A stretch of 64,000 bases of DNA from Ectobius pallidus (Eukaryota > Arthropoda > Insecta > Blattodea > Ectobiidae), in assembly GCA_964059195.1 (NCBI GenBank), contig CAXKWD010000005.1, positions 96,609,882 to 96,673,881 of the forward strand, in the 5' to 3' direction. The position numbers and the translations under genes are program-made. Shown piece by piece: positions 13,085 to 24,673 of this stretch. Within the stretch, counting starts at the first letter, position 1; the number at the start of each line of letters is the position of its first letter. The notes below the pieces were generated by a model. It was not told where the DNA came from. It was given only the letters and a program-made list of their open reading frames with translations, and searched no databases.

Positions 13085-13945
13085 CTAGCTTAAAAGACCC
13101 GGCGTCGCCCGGGTTTTGTATTTTGTAATTGGAAATTAGCTTATGAAGGATTTTCAATTTTAAATTCTAGGTCCTTATATAGGCATTTATAATTTTAAAT
13201 AGGAAGAACGACTTATTACACTCAAACTATTCCCTCAGAAAACGCTTGATATAGTTTTTTATGGCTCATAGAGGATCTAGAATGTTGCATCCCATCGCTT
13301 GTACAGTGCACAGCAAGCCTGGTAGAGGTTTAAATAAGAAGAAACAGAAATTCCTGTAACATAAAATTGTAATATCGAGGCGGGAAATTTCCCACTCTTA
13401 TGTTACCATAAAGCATTATCACTTTCATACTTTCCTCTCCAAAAACCTGCGATATAATATAATAATATATACATTACCATACCTCGTTTTGTTTTCTCTA
13501 TGTCCAGGGTAGAGAAAGTTATGTGATTCCATTATTTTAGTGGATTTCATTCTGTAATATTTATTTATAACATGAATTATTTTGATAACTTCTCTTATTT
13601 GTCAAAAGTGCATTTCAATTGTTTTTTCCAAGCCCACCTGATACCATTTGGCAACAATATATTATGTGATTTGGAATTGACAATTCTATGTAAAAAGGGA
13701 TTAAGTATTTTCAAAAACATTTAATTTTTGGCATTTAGAATCAGAATTTTTCAAAATCCTTTCATAGTGAGCACCTACATTATGAAACGAAGGTACTGTC
13801 AAAATTCCAAGTCTCTACCTGTTACAGTTTAGGCTGTACGTTGATTCCTGTCATTCAGTCAATCAGTCAGTCAGTCAGTCAGTCAGTCATTCAGTCAGTC
13901 ATTCAGTCAGTCAGGACAAAGCCTTTTATATATATAGAGATATAC
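13085..13945 (+). mobile_element. Interspersed element with GC-rich head and (CAGT)n tail
   Basis: The head GACCCGGCGTCGCCCGGGTT resembles that of the element at 8803. The body contains the repeat shared with 9405-9620 (here 13590-13820). The 3' end is a CAGT/CATT array at about 13855-13915, followed by ACAAAGCCTTTTATATATAT. It appears to be a longer copy of the same broad family. No coding capacity was seen. Confidence 0.55.
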
Positions 13946-14269
13946 TTTTTCTGTTGATCCTGAAAATTAAAGCTAACAGCCATTTGCTACGTCCAGAAAC
14001 TAGGTTCTGTTTCATTTTCACTGCTAATCTATAATAACGTAAGCTCTTTATTGCATTTATTCTCCATTATTTTAGTATCTCTCAAACTCATCTGTCAATG
14101 ATAAGACAAGAATGCGATATGATCTCCACTCTACATTAAAGCAATGATGACTACAAGTTCCAGATTTCAGTACTCACCTTTGGCCTTATAAGCAGAGATA
14201 CGAGATTTATTTCTCGACTACATAATATCACATTACATGAAACACGATATACTAAAAGATATTTGCCAT

Positions 14270-15525
14270 TTATTTTTTTATCCCTCGTAAATCCTACTAC
14301 CCTTACATCTATTCTAATATTGTCCTCCCACCTACCTGTGGGAATCCACGTGGTCTCTTCCATTCGGATCTCCCAGTCAATTTTCTTTGAGATACGTCTT
14401 TCCTCCCTCATCGTGTCCAGCCCATTTAATCCTTCATTATTTATTTATCCTTATTATATTCAGTGAAGGTCCACCGCTGTGGCTAAGGGGATGCGTTCAA
14501 TCCTCTCGCGCAGCGGGCCGGGTTCGATTCCTGGTCGGGACAAGTTACCTAGGTGAGGTTTTTTCCGAGGTTTTCCCTCACCTGTGAGGCAAATGTCAGG
14601 TACCCTTCGGCCCTTGTGGTCCCCGTCATTATCGTCTTCATCCCCATCCTCGCCTTGTTCTGAGTGAGTGTGTGTGTGAATGGTGTGTATCGTCCTATGT
14701 GTTCGTGTTGTCTCGGAGGTGGCCCCGCGTTGGGCTGATCACTCATCCGGGGAGGCCCTCTATGTCCTTGTCTGGTCAAAAAAGTATGTATGTGATCCAA
14801 AGATAATCTCTCTCCCGACAGGTCGCCGCCCTGTAAGGCCCGGGCGGCTTGGGTCGCTTAAATCCTAAAAGGGGGAAGTAAAACTGCGAAAAAGAGAGAG
14901 AGATATTCAGTGAAGAGTATAGATTATTATTCTCGTCATTACGCAATTTTTTCCAGTCCCCGTTTTCGTCTCTCTTAGGTCCGAATATTTTCATAAGAAA
15001 ACAGTTTTCGAACACATTCAGATTGTTCCACAGTCATATAATACAACCGGCAGGATATTGTCTTACAAATTTCTATTTGTAGATTTCTGGACAGAAGACG
15101 AGAGGATAAAAGTATCTGAATTGTACATAAACAAGCATTTCCTGACTTTAGACAGTAATTTTCTTCTGCCTTAATATTATTGTATACGTAATTATGGCTC
15201 CCAGATATTTGAATTTTTCCACGAATGCCTTATCGACTATTCTAATATTTTGTAGCACATTATCTTGACGTTTCACGACCACAATTATACTTAGTTTTTT
15301 TCTGTATTAATTTCCAATCCAACATTCCTGCATGCATGGAAAAGACTTTCTGAATCTCTCGCCGTTATATGTATGTCATCGCCCAACAGACAAACGTCAT
15401 CTGCATAAACTAAAATCGGGCGATTGCCATACCTTGATTTCCTGTACTTTCCTAATGGCATATTCCAAAGCGAAATTAAAAAGTAAAGGCGATAATGCAT
15501 CCTTGCTCAATCCACCTTAAATGAT
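14270..15525 (-). pseudogene. Frameshifted non-LTR retrotransposon (reverse transcriptase, C-terminal part)
   Basis: On the minus strand the 5' part encodes KDALSPLLFNFALEYAIRKV, the usual run-up to the RT active site. After a frameshift comes LVYADDVCLLGDDI with the catalytic YADD box, then LEINTEKN, FKYLGAIIT, FGPKRDENGDWKKLRN and LYSSLNI. A SINE then interrupts the element at 14469-14902. Beyond it the frame resumes as GRWEDNIRIDVRVVGF, matching the conserved LINE tail RPRRRWED. Several stops and shifts make it inactive, and it is 5'-truncated. The same tail family occurs on the plus strand at 35683-35882. I judge the clade to be RTE- or CR1-like, not more precisely. Confidence 0.8.
14469..14902 (+). 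mobile_element. tRNA-derived SINE (Blattodea type) inserted in the LINE
   Basis: Starts GTCCACCGCTGTGGCTAAGG (A-box region). The B box GGTTCGATTCC is at 14521-14531, followed by a body containing GAGGTTTTTTCCGAGG, a TG-rich run and a GCCCGGGCGGCTTGGGTCGC block, and an AAAGAGAGAG tail. The 13-bp duplication ATATTCAGTGAAG at 14456-14468 and 14903-14915 defines the insertion. It resembles a SINE known from termites and cockroaches (Talua-like); the name is not certain. Partial copies lie at 23346-23482 and possibly 33545-33640. Confidence 0.9.
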
Positions 15526-16194
15526 ATTATATATCTAATATAAGTTTCCCTACCCTGATTCTGCTATAGGTTCCATTTAGACACATTTGGACCATTAACA
15601 GATAAGAAAATGTTTGAAAACACCATCCCAGTTAAAGCTTTTTTTATATCACACTTTTCCTACTGAATGTTTCCACTGTAAGCATACTAAGCGATTATCT
15701 TCATAAACCGCTGAAGTGTTGAGCATTGTTTTTACTTCACGGCAAGTTGTGTAGCTCCAGGCCGTCTCTCGCACCCCGATCTCCATTTCAATTGTTTTTT
15801 CCAGTCTTCCGTATTTAATTCTTTCCCTTCTCCATCTCTGTATCTTGGTTCCTCCTCTCTTTCTTCTTTCGGGGGTGCAGGTTCACTAATTTTTAATTGT
15901 CATCTTCCATCAGTCATCCTAGGCACATATGCATATGGCATATTATGTTTGTCTACATAGCCTGCGTTCAGTCAGAGGATTTTTCACTCTCATTGCAATC
16001 CTAATATTGTCACCCAATCTATTATAGTACGGTAGTTTTACAACACCTTTAAAGTTACGTCGGATGTAATTAGGTTTTTACAATAGGAATCAATACCCCA
16101 TTATAGAATCATATGAAGCTATGCTTCCCAAAAGCTTGTCGAATATTCCTTTCTTGGTGCTCTTGGGAAAATCATCACGCTTGTGCTAATATGT

Positions 16195-16350
16195 TCTTTA
16201 TTATTTTTTGTTCGACTATACGATAATATGCTTATTACACATGTGACGTAATGGTATCATAATTATATCCATTTTGATGCAGATTTCATTTCGATTATTA
16301 TCGAACACGGAACGATTTTGAAACCTTGAGAGCAGGAAACGAAACTGCGT
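16195..16350 (-). repeat. Interspersed repeat, inverted partner of 8370-8550
   Basis: The reverse complement aligns with 8370-8550 over about 150 bases, through TTGTTCGACTATA, ACATGTGACGTAA and TTATTATCGAACA blocks. Confidence 0.75.
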
Positions 16351-18055
16351 AAGCGTAACGCAGTGATATTGTGATGGGCTTTTCTTACTTTATGCTATAA
16401 AGTTCCCTAACTTCTTGGATTAAATCTTCGCCAAAATTCTTCGCCAAAATCTGTGACGACTAATATGTGATTATTCTCAATCGTAGTATATAAGTTTACT
16501 GAACTCCTACAAAACAAGGTCACTCATGCACCTGTCGTGTCATCATAACACTGCCTGCATAGTCCACATTCCAACGTTCAGTACAACTACCTCTGTCACC
16601 GGGTGATTGCAAATTTCCTACTCTCAGTCTACTTTCTCTTTCTTTTAACAATTTACCCAGTCTTGATAATATTGATGAAAATTTATATTAACGGGCGCCA
16701 TCATCAATACGCTTCCTCTTTTCTTTTTGTTATGTATCAGCCCAGTCACAAATTAAATTATAGATACACAGGCTATGTATCTACATGCCTCTCGACTAGC
16801 TTTTAAATTAACAGTGGAGACGGGAATTGGGTTCGGATTTACCTTTCGTTTATTACTCTGCTTCTCTCTATTTCTTCTTTTTCTCCTTTTTCAGTGCTCA
16901 CTACCAAAGTATATAACTTAGCCCAAAAATCAGCGACTCTCAAACCATTACAAGGATAAGGGTCAAAAATCTGAACTTCACGTTAATTTACTTTACATAA
17001 CAATAACCATAATTTATTTAATATATTATTTTTTTTTTTTCAACAATAACAATCTTACATACAATAAATTACATTTACCCAACATTAACCATTCAACATT
17101 TTTATTAGTAGGATAGTATTTAATTATTCAAGGTTAGTATACCCAGTTTAACTATATAAGTACGTTCTCTGTTCAACAATAACAAATCCCTAATTAATTA
17201 CTTTAACCTTCTTTCTTTTTTTTAAGTAGAGTTCCCTTCAGCTTATACCATTGATTTAATTCACTTGGTGGTTATTCTAGTTTTCCTACTTCTTAAGTTA
17301 CTACTCTTCAGCATGGGCACCCAATCTTCTTTTGTCTCTAAATTCCCTAGAATTCTAACTGAAACTAATTCACGCCCAGATTAGTAAGCTTCTCTATAAC
17401 CCCTGTAGTGACTTCTACTTCTACCCTAACACGTAAATTTTCCAATGGTACACACCTATTGCACTACCACTCGTAGGCCTTCTTTTGCCCTTCAATCTTT
17501 CCACTTCTTATCCCCCTCTACCATATTCCATACACCTTCGCTTGTAGATAAATCTCTATAAAAAACATAACTTAACACTACAGGCCAGCATGAAATCTAT
17601 TTATAGATAGTCACCCGTCACCTGAAAGAAACCCAAGTGGGAGGGGCCCTCGTAAGAAGTACTAAGCATGCCCCTTAATTACCTTTCTTCCTTACTCCCC
17701 TCGCGTCCTGTCTCAAAAATAACAAAGTTTATATGAGCATCACCAATTGCCCCTAGCTATGTATTCATTCGTGGAACAATCGCCCATAAAACCCCAAAGT
17801 GAAGAGATCTATCTTTGGCATTCAGCGGTTAGGCTCTTGACTGCTCTTTCATAATTAACTTAGACCAGAAATAGAAAATAGTTGGATTACTGGATTTCAT
17901 CACTTTACTTCTAGAATTCTCACTTCTATGTTCCTATTCTATTCTTTTATCATACGATACGGCGTCTAATCGCCACACATTACTTAGAAACCATCCTTAA
18001 AAAAAAAAGGAATATCTCAATTTTCTCACTCCCCAAACAATAAGAAAAAGTCTAG
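16351..18055. other. No recognisable gene
   Basis: AT-rich, pyrimidine-biased DNA. No exon or bounded repeat is recognisable. Confidence 0.4.
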
Positions 18056-18059
18056 ACGA

Positions 18060-18530
18060 TTATACTCAACCAGTGATGTCCAACTTATCCTCCGATCCTG
18101 AGTTGTCTTCCATTACTTCCTGATGTCCATATCTGCTCTTATTCAGAGCGAGCAGTCACGACTCACTCTCACAGCTGATGTTCGCTGTAGCGGTGTCTCG
18201 TACTGGCCGACTTGGTGTATTCTTCTGATTAATGACTATCTCCATATAGCCGTGTCAAGGAAGTTCACAACCAGAATTTCCTTAGATGAAGGTCTGACAC
18301 ACCATTATGCCAGAACGCCTCTACCGCTGTCACACATCCCAATCTCGTCTTCTCCCTTCTGCCTTTTCAACTTCTCTCTCTCGTGGTCAGGCACGTACTA
18401 CTAACCGTCTTTCAGGTTCCACACGTCTCTCTCGTCGATTCACCGTCGACGCATGCGCACCTCTCCTTTTCTGTAATTCAAATAAATTCAGGGCAGTATC
18501 GATAATCATGAAAATGTTCAATATCGATTA
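18060..18530 (-). promoter_or_regulatory. Candidate promoter and 5' exon, minus strand
   Basis: This block is GC- and CpG-richer than its surroundings. TATCGATA, the insect DRE core, lies at 18497-18504, with a near copy TATCGATT at 18522-18529. GCATGCGCA (NRF1-like half-palindrome) lies at 18451-18459. Reading away from these on the minus strand, about 340 bases of leader precede an ATG at 18113, which opens 15 codons rich in Asp/Glu/Ser (MEDNSGSEDKLDITG) before a stop at 18066-18068. This would fit the start of a housekeeping-type gene whose first exon continues by splicing, but I found no following exon. It could equally be repeat DNA. Confidence 0.3.
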
Positions 18531-19499
18531 GTTGCGGTCCCCCAACCCTTCCTTTGTTTAGGAATGGTCTCCTATCGTTGATTATGCACGTCGCTATTTG
18601 CGTCGTGACAATATCGCATACTGACTAAAATCCTTATTATTCAAAATGCTGAACACACTCAGCTGCAGTAATTATACTTCAGCCTAAATTACATTATTTA
18701 TACGTTCTATATAGTGTTTTTTCTTGACCAAATTTGTATTTTGCTCGTGTAATCTTCATAGGTAATTCCACGAGAGACTGCGAGTTAATCGATATATTGC
18801 GAGAACGAAGTTCGAGTAAGTTTATCTGATAAAATTCGTAATCTCGTGTAGGATATATTAAGACTATTCCATGAATAAAATGTAACGGATTTTGTAAATA
18901 AATATTATTTTCTTACTTTGTTGTCAATATTCTGCCAGCCGTAAGATAACGGCATACTAGATGAACGAACAGTTCATGAATCGATTCGATGAGTCAATCC
19001 AATTTCCCAATGCTACCAACAGTGCGCATCAAAAGAAGAGGGCGTCGTGGGGGTTGCTTACTTCATGAATACGCTATAAAAGCATTCGAACTGGCTTGCA
19101 CCGAATCAAAATTGTGTTTTAATCAATTGGTGTTTTTATTATTTCAATTTCCAAACAAGTTATGTTGTATAAAATAAAGTTTTCATACTGCTTAATAGCA
19201 GCATGTGATGTATTATCACCGCACGTTGATGCCTTACGTGTCCAATAACGAGCTGACGTTTTATCAGATAAAATTGCACCCTTGCGATCCAAGGAAGGAT
19301 TTTATAAGATAAACGACCGTGATTGGTCTATATCCGAGGAATTGCTAAACGTTATTGGTCATTTTCAAACACGCGGCATATGAATGGAATAGTCATTATA
19401 AACCCAGTACGAAGTACCGGTACATCTAGCCCAGACAAGTGTCTGAGGAAATGAGGGAGGAAATAGCTTATTTCAGTATAAAATTGCAGTTGTCCTAGC

Positions 19500-19733
19500 G
19501 GGTCGCGAATGACACCTAGAGATTCCTTAAGGGGATTTTCACGACGAATTTCTTTCCAGGGTGTGCCAGTCCCCTACCTAATACTTAAACATAGCGACAT
19601 AGTACAGAATCATCCAGTAATGAACCCGGCAATGGGGTATTTTACTGATATATCGCTAACCTAGCCGGGAATCGAACCCGGGTCGCCGGAACGGAAGACA
19701 GGCGTGCTAGCGATTCAACCACAGCGACGGACT
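19500..19733 (-). mobile_element. tRNA-headed SINE (family A)
   Basis: On the minus strand the head reads CGCTGTGGTTGAATCGCTAG, with the B box GGTTCGATTCCCGG (complement of about 19666-19680), followed by a body that ends in GGGACTGGCACACCC. The 3' half matches the SINE at 63700-63945 (shared AGTCCCCTACCT and GAACCCGGCAATGG). The start of the tail is approximate. Confidence 0.8.
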
Positions 19734-20338
19734 CCATACAGCCTCAACCGAGAGCCCTGTTTCATAGAAACAGACCTCGTATTAGTTAAAAACATTATCT
19801 CATAATTATTTATTTGTGAACAAAACCTGTAGAGACATGTACATTATTCATAAAATCTGTTCACTGATATCATTAGTTAATTGGTCAGCTCATTGAATTG
19901 GAGGGTACAACTGGATTGTGTTTAGCTCCTTCTTACTCTTTTCTCTATTTCAAAGCAGTAATAAATTTCATTATTCCCATACTTGATGGCATCTGTTTCC
20001 ATCTAACGCCGCCACATCGTACGTCTCTTTTTTTATTTGCTTTTTAATGAACAGCTTTTTTGTGGATTAAACATAATTATACCTCATGTAACTAGCGATT
20101 GAAGTAGATGTAAACAAAGCAAAATGTACCACTCCACCGACCATGTGAAATTGAACGCGGAAAATTCAGACGAAATATATCTAACAGTTCAAAGGTGTGT
20201 GCATATACCAGGCTAAAGGTGCTTCCTACTTTTAGACAAAAGCCAGAAAAATTGAATTTAGCTAAGTAATTTGTTTCGCCGTTATCATGGCGAATTCGGC
20301 ATTAATAGGACTTACAGTCTATACTCTATCCTCTATAG

Positions 20339-20768
20339 CAGTGGTTCCCAAACTATGGGTCGCGACCCACTGGTGGGTCGCGGGAGCAATTTCGGTGGGT
20401 CGCGAAAAAACAAGTACAGGAATAAACTTTGAGTAGAAAGTGATTTAAGATTAAAACTAACAGCTTTTAATCCTGATATCAAATATCTTGTAAATAAAAA
20501 ACAACAGTTTCACAAATCTCATTAATATTTAAAAAATAAAATGTACTAGTTGGACAATGTTTTTTATCGAACTAACCTTTACCATTTTTATTTCAACTGT
20601 ATTTTCTCAGCAGGGCATTTCAACACAATAAAACTATTGAAAGCCATATGAAAAAACATGTGCTGTATTTTATATAGCCTATATTGGATATCGTTATGTA
20701 GTAGTAGGTCGCGAAAAAAAATTCTAGGTGAAGGTGGGTCCCAGGCCAAAAAAGTTAGGGAACCGCTG
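20339..20768. mobile_element. 430-bp hAT MITE
   Basis: The termini CAGTGGTTCCCAAACT and, at the right end reverse-complemented, CAGCGGTTCCCTAACT are the widespread hAT 'CAGTGGTTCCC' ends. A GGGTCGCGACCC motif lies just inside. The exact 8-bp duplication CTCTATAG flanks it at 20331-20338 and 20769-20776. Non-autonomous: the AT-rich interior has no transposase. Confidence 0.95.
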
Positions 20769-20779
20769 CTCTATAGTAT

Positions 20780-21715
20780 AGTTAATTTCAAGAGTACGCT
20801 AACACGTAATTGATCCCAATCGCAGATTCATACCATGCTTATGTTGTAACACCACATCATCTGAATTTAAATAATAATGTGTGAATATACATTTTATTAT
20901 ATTCTCCAATGTGAAAATAGTTATGGAATTAAATTGCAGTTTTAATTTGTATTAAAAAACAATCGGGTATATAGGCCTAATCACTGCACTTGTTGTAGTA
21001 CGGTAGGCTATATATAAGAATTGTTTCACAAAAATGAGCATTGCAGATGGACTGCCGAGTTTCACGTTTATTGATCTATTACATTTTCTACAGTGACCTC
21101 ATTATAACCCATAATTATTTTCTCCAAAGGAGCTTTTGACGTTGTTATGGATATTACGTAGGCCTATCTTCATTATATTCTAATGATGTGATTCTTTCCG
21201 GTACGGAGTTTGTATGATTTACAGGGGTATCTAAATTTTCTTCAAGTTAAGGAAATACATATTAAGATTTGTAAAGTTGTTGAGAAAATTTTGAAGTTTA
21301 ATTTTAGAATATCACGATATGTTTTGAGGAGATTTTCAGATATGATAAATCCATGGGAGATGGTCTTAGGGTCTCCAATGCATAAAAAATTTTAGAATTT
21401 TCAACAAAATATGTGTAAAAAGTCGAACTTGGATTAATTCAAAGCTGAAGGGACCAGCAAAGAAAAACTGAATTAATCACGACATTTCAATTATAAAAGT
21501 GTATTGCTTTGTATATTGGATGTAAAGGGACCATGGTAGAAGTTCGAATTATTCAAGATTTCGAATTTAAAACGTTCGAATATCCAAGTTCGAGCGTAGT
21601 TAATTGAATGTATTGAGATAGTCTTCAAAACTTGTGTTTATGAGAATCACAGTCTATATAGAATAAGGAACCTTGGAAATTAAAATCGTATTCATATAGG
21701 CCTACCTAGGGTGAT
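20780..21715. other. No recognisable gene
   Basis: AT-rich DNA with arbitrary short frames only. Confidence 0.4.
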
Positions 21716-21819
21716 GACTAGGGTTCAAATGTATATATTTTTATTCTGACCTCCGTTCTCGCTGTAAACGCAAATTAAACACGAATTGCACGCTTGTTAT
21801 CTTAATCGGACCGTTTTTA

Positions 21820-22335
21820 TTTTGCATATAAAGTCATATTTTGGTCATTTTTATCGTCTTGGTCATATTTTAGCCATTTTTGTAATCTAAGGTCATATTT
21901 AAGTTATAGATTCTTAAAGGAGCACAATTATATAGTGTATGTACTACATGGTCGAGTTAAATTTGAAATTTATTTAACTAATTTAATGTATATGACAAAT
22001 TAATAGATAACTTAAATTTTAAAATTAATGCAATTGTTCATGTTTTATAAGTCCAAAATATTACGAGTAATTGGAGCTGATGAAGTGAGCAAACAGGAGA
22101 AAATTCTTTAAAAATAGAAGTTCATTACAAGTAAAACTGTAACTCACCAAAATTGTTAAAATTGATTATCCGATTAAATTCATGTAAAGTAAGAATTTAG
22201 TGTCTTAAACTTTTTCAATTGTAACATTTATTTTTTGAAAGTATGTTATTTTATTAGGTCATATTTAGGATTTTGGGTCATATTTTGTCATTTTAAGGGC
22301 ATATTTGCAGTTATATTATCAACTTTTTTAGGTCT
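21820..22335. repeat. AT-rich repeat with dispersed GGTCATATTT motifs
   Basis: GGTCATATTT or a close variant recurs at both edges of this stretch (about 21830-21905 and 22255-22310) around an AT-rich middle. This resembles the GACCTAAA-rich element at 33858-34613 in style. No terminal inverted repeats or duplication were found, so the class is open. Confidence 0.45.
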
Positions 22336-22694
22336 TAAACATCCGAACTATCTCCGGGATAGTTGGACACACAATTATTTATGAAATAAAGTACAGCATA
22401 AACGTTATGAAAAAGGAAAACAATGCAGATAATTTAATATGCGTGTAAACAATTTACGCAGTTTTCTCTCCAAAGAAATAATGTACAGGTCACTCGTTTC
22501 ACAACTCCGGTAGCTTCTCCTTTCTCGAACGTCTTCTCTCCATACTTCTGTATATCTTTCTTATTCCGAACTAGTATTACCTCATTGATTGTGACCCGTG
22601 TGTGAATTTCCCCGCCAAGTGTACTTTCACCTCGCCCACCTCATTAGGCAACTAGTGAGCTGTACTTGTTAAGTATTCTTGAACTTTATAGCAG

Positions 22695-22924
22695 TTGTTT
22701 GGTTGTATGGTTATTTCACGAAAGGCATTTAGGCCTACTACAACTTAGGCCTGTGACAGTCACCGGTGTGCCGGAATTTTGTCCGCAACAGTTTCTGTTA
22801 CATTCCTGTAAATCTACAGACGTGGGCTTGCACATATGCCTAAATGTCATTGGCCTGGGCCGGGATCGAACTGGCAACTTGGTCATAGAAAGTCAGCGCG
22901 ATACTCACCGCGCCACCCAGGCGG
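22695..22924 (-). mobile_element. tRNA-headed SINE (family B), minus copy
   Basis: The minus-strand head CCGCCTGGGTGGCGCGGTGA and B box AGTTCGATCCCGG are followed by AATTCCGGCACACCGGTGAC, GTCACAGGCCTAAGTTG and AAATAACCATACAAC. The same order occurs in the plus-strand copy at 23089-23312. The pair lies about 165 bp apart in opposite orientation. Confidence 0.85.
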
Positions 22925-23088
22925 ACAACAGACAACTTCATAGCAGTTCTAAAATATCGCAGGGCCCTGTTTAATAATGAATCAATGTTAGAGATGCTTC
23001 GAGCTCTGAAATTTCATTTAGTAATGATTTGTCAACGCTTCTACTTTCAACTTCCTCATGAGTTCACCGCCAAACGATATAGAGTCGG

Positions 23089-23312
23089 ACTGGGTGGCGC
23101 TGTTAGTATCGCGCTGGCTTTCTGTGCTCAAGGTTGCGGGTTCGTTCCCGGCCCAGGTCGATGGCATTTATGTGTGCATAAATGTGACAGGCCCATGTAA
23201 GTAGATTTGCTGACAGGTAAAAGAACTCCTGCGGGACAAAATTCCGGCACAACGGCGACGGTCACAGGCCTAAGTTGCAGTATATCCCCGGCGTTAAATA
23301 ACCATAGGCCTA
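23089..23312 (+). mobile_element. tRNA-headed SINE (family B), plus copy
   Basis: Head ACTGGGTGGCGCTGTTAGTA, then B box GGTTCGTTCCCGGCC at about 23139-23153, then AATTCCGGCACAACGGCGAC, GTCACAGGCCTAAGTTG and a TTAAATAACCATAGG end. It is an inverted partner of 22695-22924. Confidence 0.85.
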
Positions 23313-23345
23313 TACCAACTGAATTACATATAATTTTGCAAAACA

Positions 23346-23482
23346 TGGAAACCTTTCTTTCTTTCTTTTTTTTTTTTTCTTTTTTCTTTTTTTTTTCTTC
23401 TTCTTTTTTCTTTCTTTCTTTCTTTATCTTAGTGTTACCTCTCCCTTTTAGGATTTAAGCGACCCAAGCCGCCCGGGCCAAC
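23346..23482 (-). mobile_element. 3' fragment of the 14469-type SINE with (GAAA)-type tail
   Basis: The reverse complement reads GGCCCGGGCGGCTTGGGTCG, CTTAAATCCTAAAAGGG, then an A/G-rich tail of AAAG units. This matches the 3' end of the SINE at 14469-14902. It is 5'-truncated, and the pyrimidine tract on the plus strand is its tail. Confidence 0.75.
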
Positions 23483-24314
23483 ATGAAAACCTCAGTTCTT
23501 AAAACTACTCAAACAACATTTCCTCCTGATACTTAACTGTAGAGATTAGTGAATAATAGGCCAGCCTCATTAAACGGCTAGAAAAAAAAACACTGTCACT
23601 TTTCTCTCTATTCTACAGATTGTTAGTCCAGTGACGTGTATCGTGTAGAATAGTTGCACCTGCAATGCTATTGTATAATAACAGCATGTCTTTTTTCAGA
23701 CTCAAAATACACTGACTCTGATATTAGTGAAAAATAAGGGACCCTCATTAAAATGGGACACATTGCGAAACCATTCCTCAAAGATACATTGGTGCCCGGG
23801 CGGTGGAGTGAGACAAAACTGTAATGTTTTGTAAGATACTACTTGCAAGTCCACGAAGACCGCAGGCAAGCGTTTTCGGTAAGCTCACTAGATATTCATT
23901 GTCTTCTCGTTTTCTAATATTTTAATCACAGTTCAGAAATGATAGCTCATGATCATCCTCCGCGTTCGATCATTTCATCCGGGGTTCCTACATGGCATTA
24001 AGGTTTTTAACTACTTTGATACGGTAAATTTTGGTGTTATTATTGATAAAAATAAAGTTAGTATTTTTACACTTAGCAAAATGCAGTATCTTATAGTGTA
24101 TGCTAAATTCCAAATAACTTGGCAAATTTTCCAATGCTTCCTTTAGTAACCATAAATTACTGGGGATGAAGTAAACTTCCTCTTGATGCAGCCAAGTACA
24201 AGACTCGTACATGATCCAGCTAGGTGAAATATATTTGAAGAGGAATCGCATGTTACACAACAGCTTTACAGTGTCATAATATAAAGCAAGTGGAGCATAA
24301 ACATTGCAGCCAGT

Positions 24315-24665
24315 TTTATTACCGCGCGCTCTGGGCCTCAGATAGCTACAATATTTGTGTTAAACCAAGAAATAGCTTAAAACGTTAATTTTTAAGCACA
24401 ACACCATTATTTTATGAAATATTCCTCCTCAGAGTATTCTGCTTTCTCCTTCTGAACAAATGTGGGCTGTCTCTGCTGACATCTCTTGGCTTCTGACTCA
24501 ACTTGACGCCATTTCATTTGAATCAGCTCTAACAGTATATCTTGCAGAAAGCGGCGGGAGCCGCCATGGATTAGATATTGTTCACCACTCAAAAATGACG
24601 TCACTTTTCTCGGAAAATCTCGAGACTTAACAAGCAACAACCAGTCCCTCTCTCAGAAAATCTGG
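24315..24665 (-). CDS. Candidate small minus-strand transcription unit, unrecognised
   Basis: A perfect CRE (TGACGTCA) lies at 24596-24603. Downstream on the minus strand come an ATG in GCC-rich context (24565-24567), which opens only 12 codons, and then an open frame stretching to a stop at 24407-24409. Its first in-frame ATG gives 36 residues, from MKWRQVESEAKR to EKAEYSEEEYFIK: hydrophilic, charged and plausible as protein. A minus-strand AATAAA is at 24315-24320. The frame stays open upstream of that ATG, so it may be a last exon or a retrocopy. I do not recognise the product. A hAT element sits just upstream (24674) and would have separated it from distal promoter DNA. Confidence 0.2.
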
Positions 24666-24673
24666 CCGCAGTC

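Noticed and set aside
14521..14531. Possible true tRNA genes at B-box sequences (also near 19670, 22865, 23140 and 63885)
   Set aside because: Each has SINE body sequence instead of a complete tRNA cloverleaf and 3' end, and two have long target duplications.
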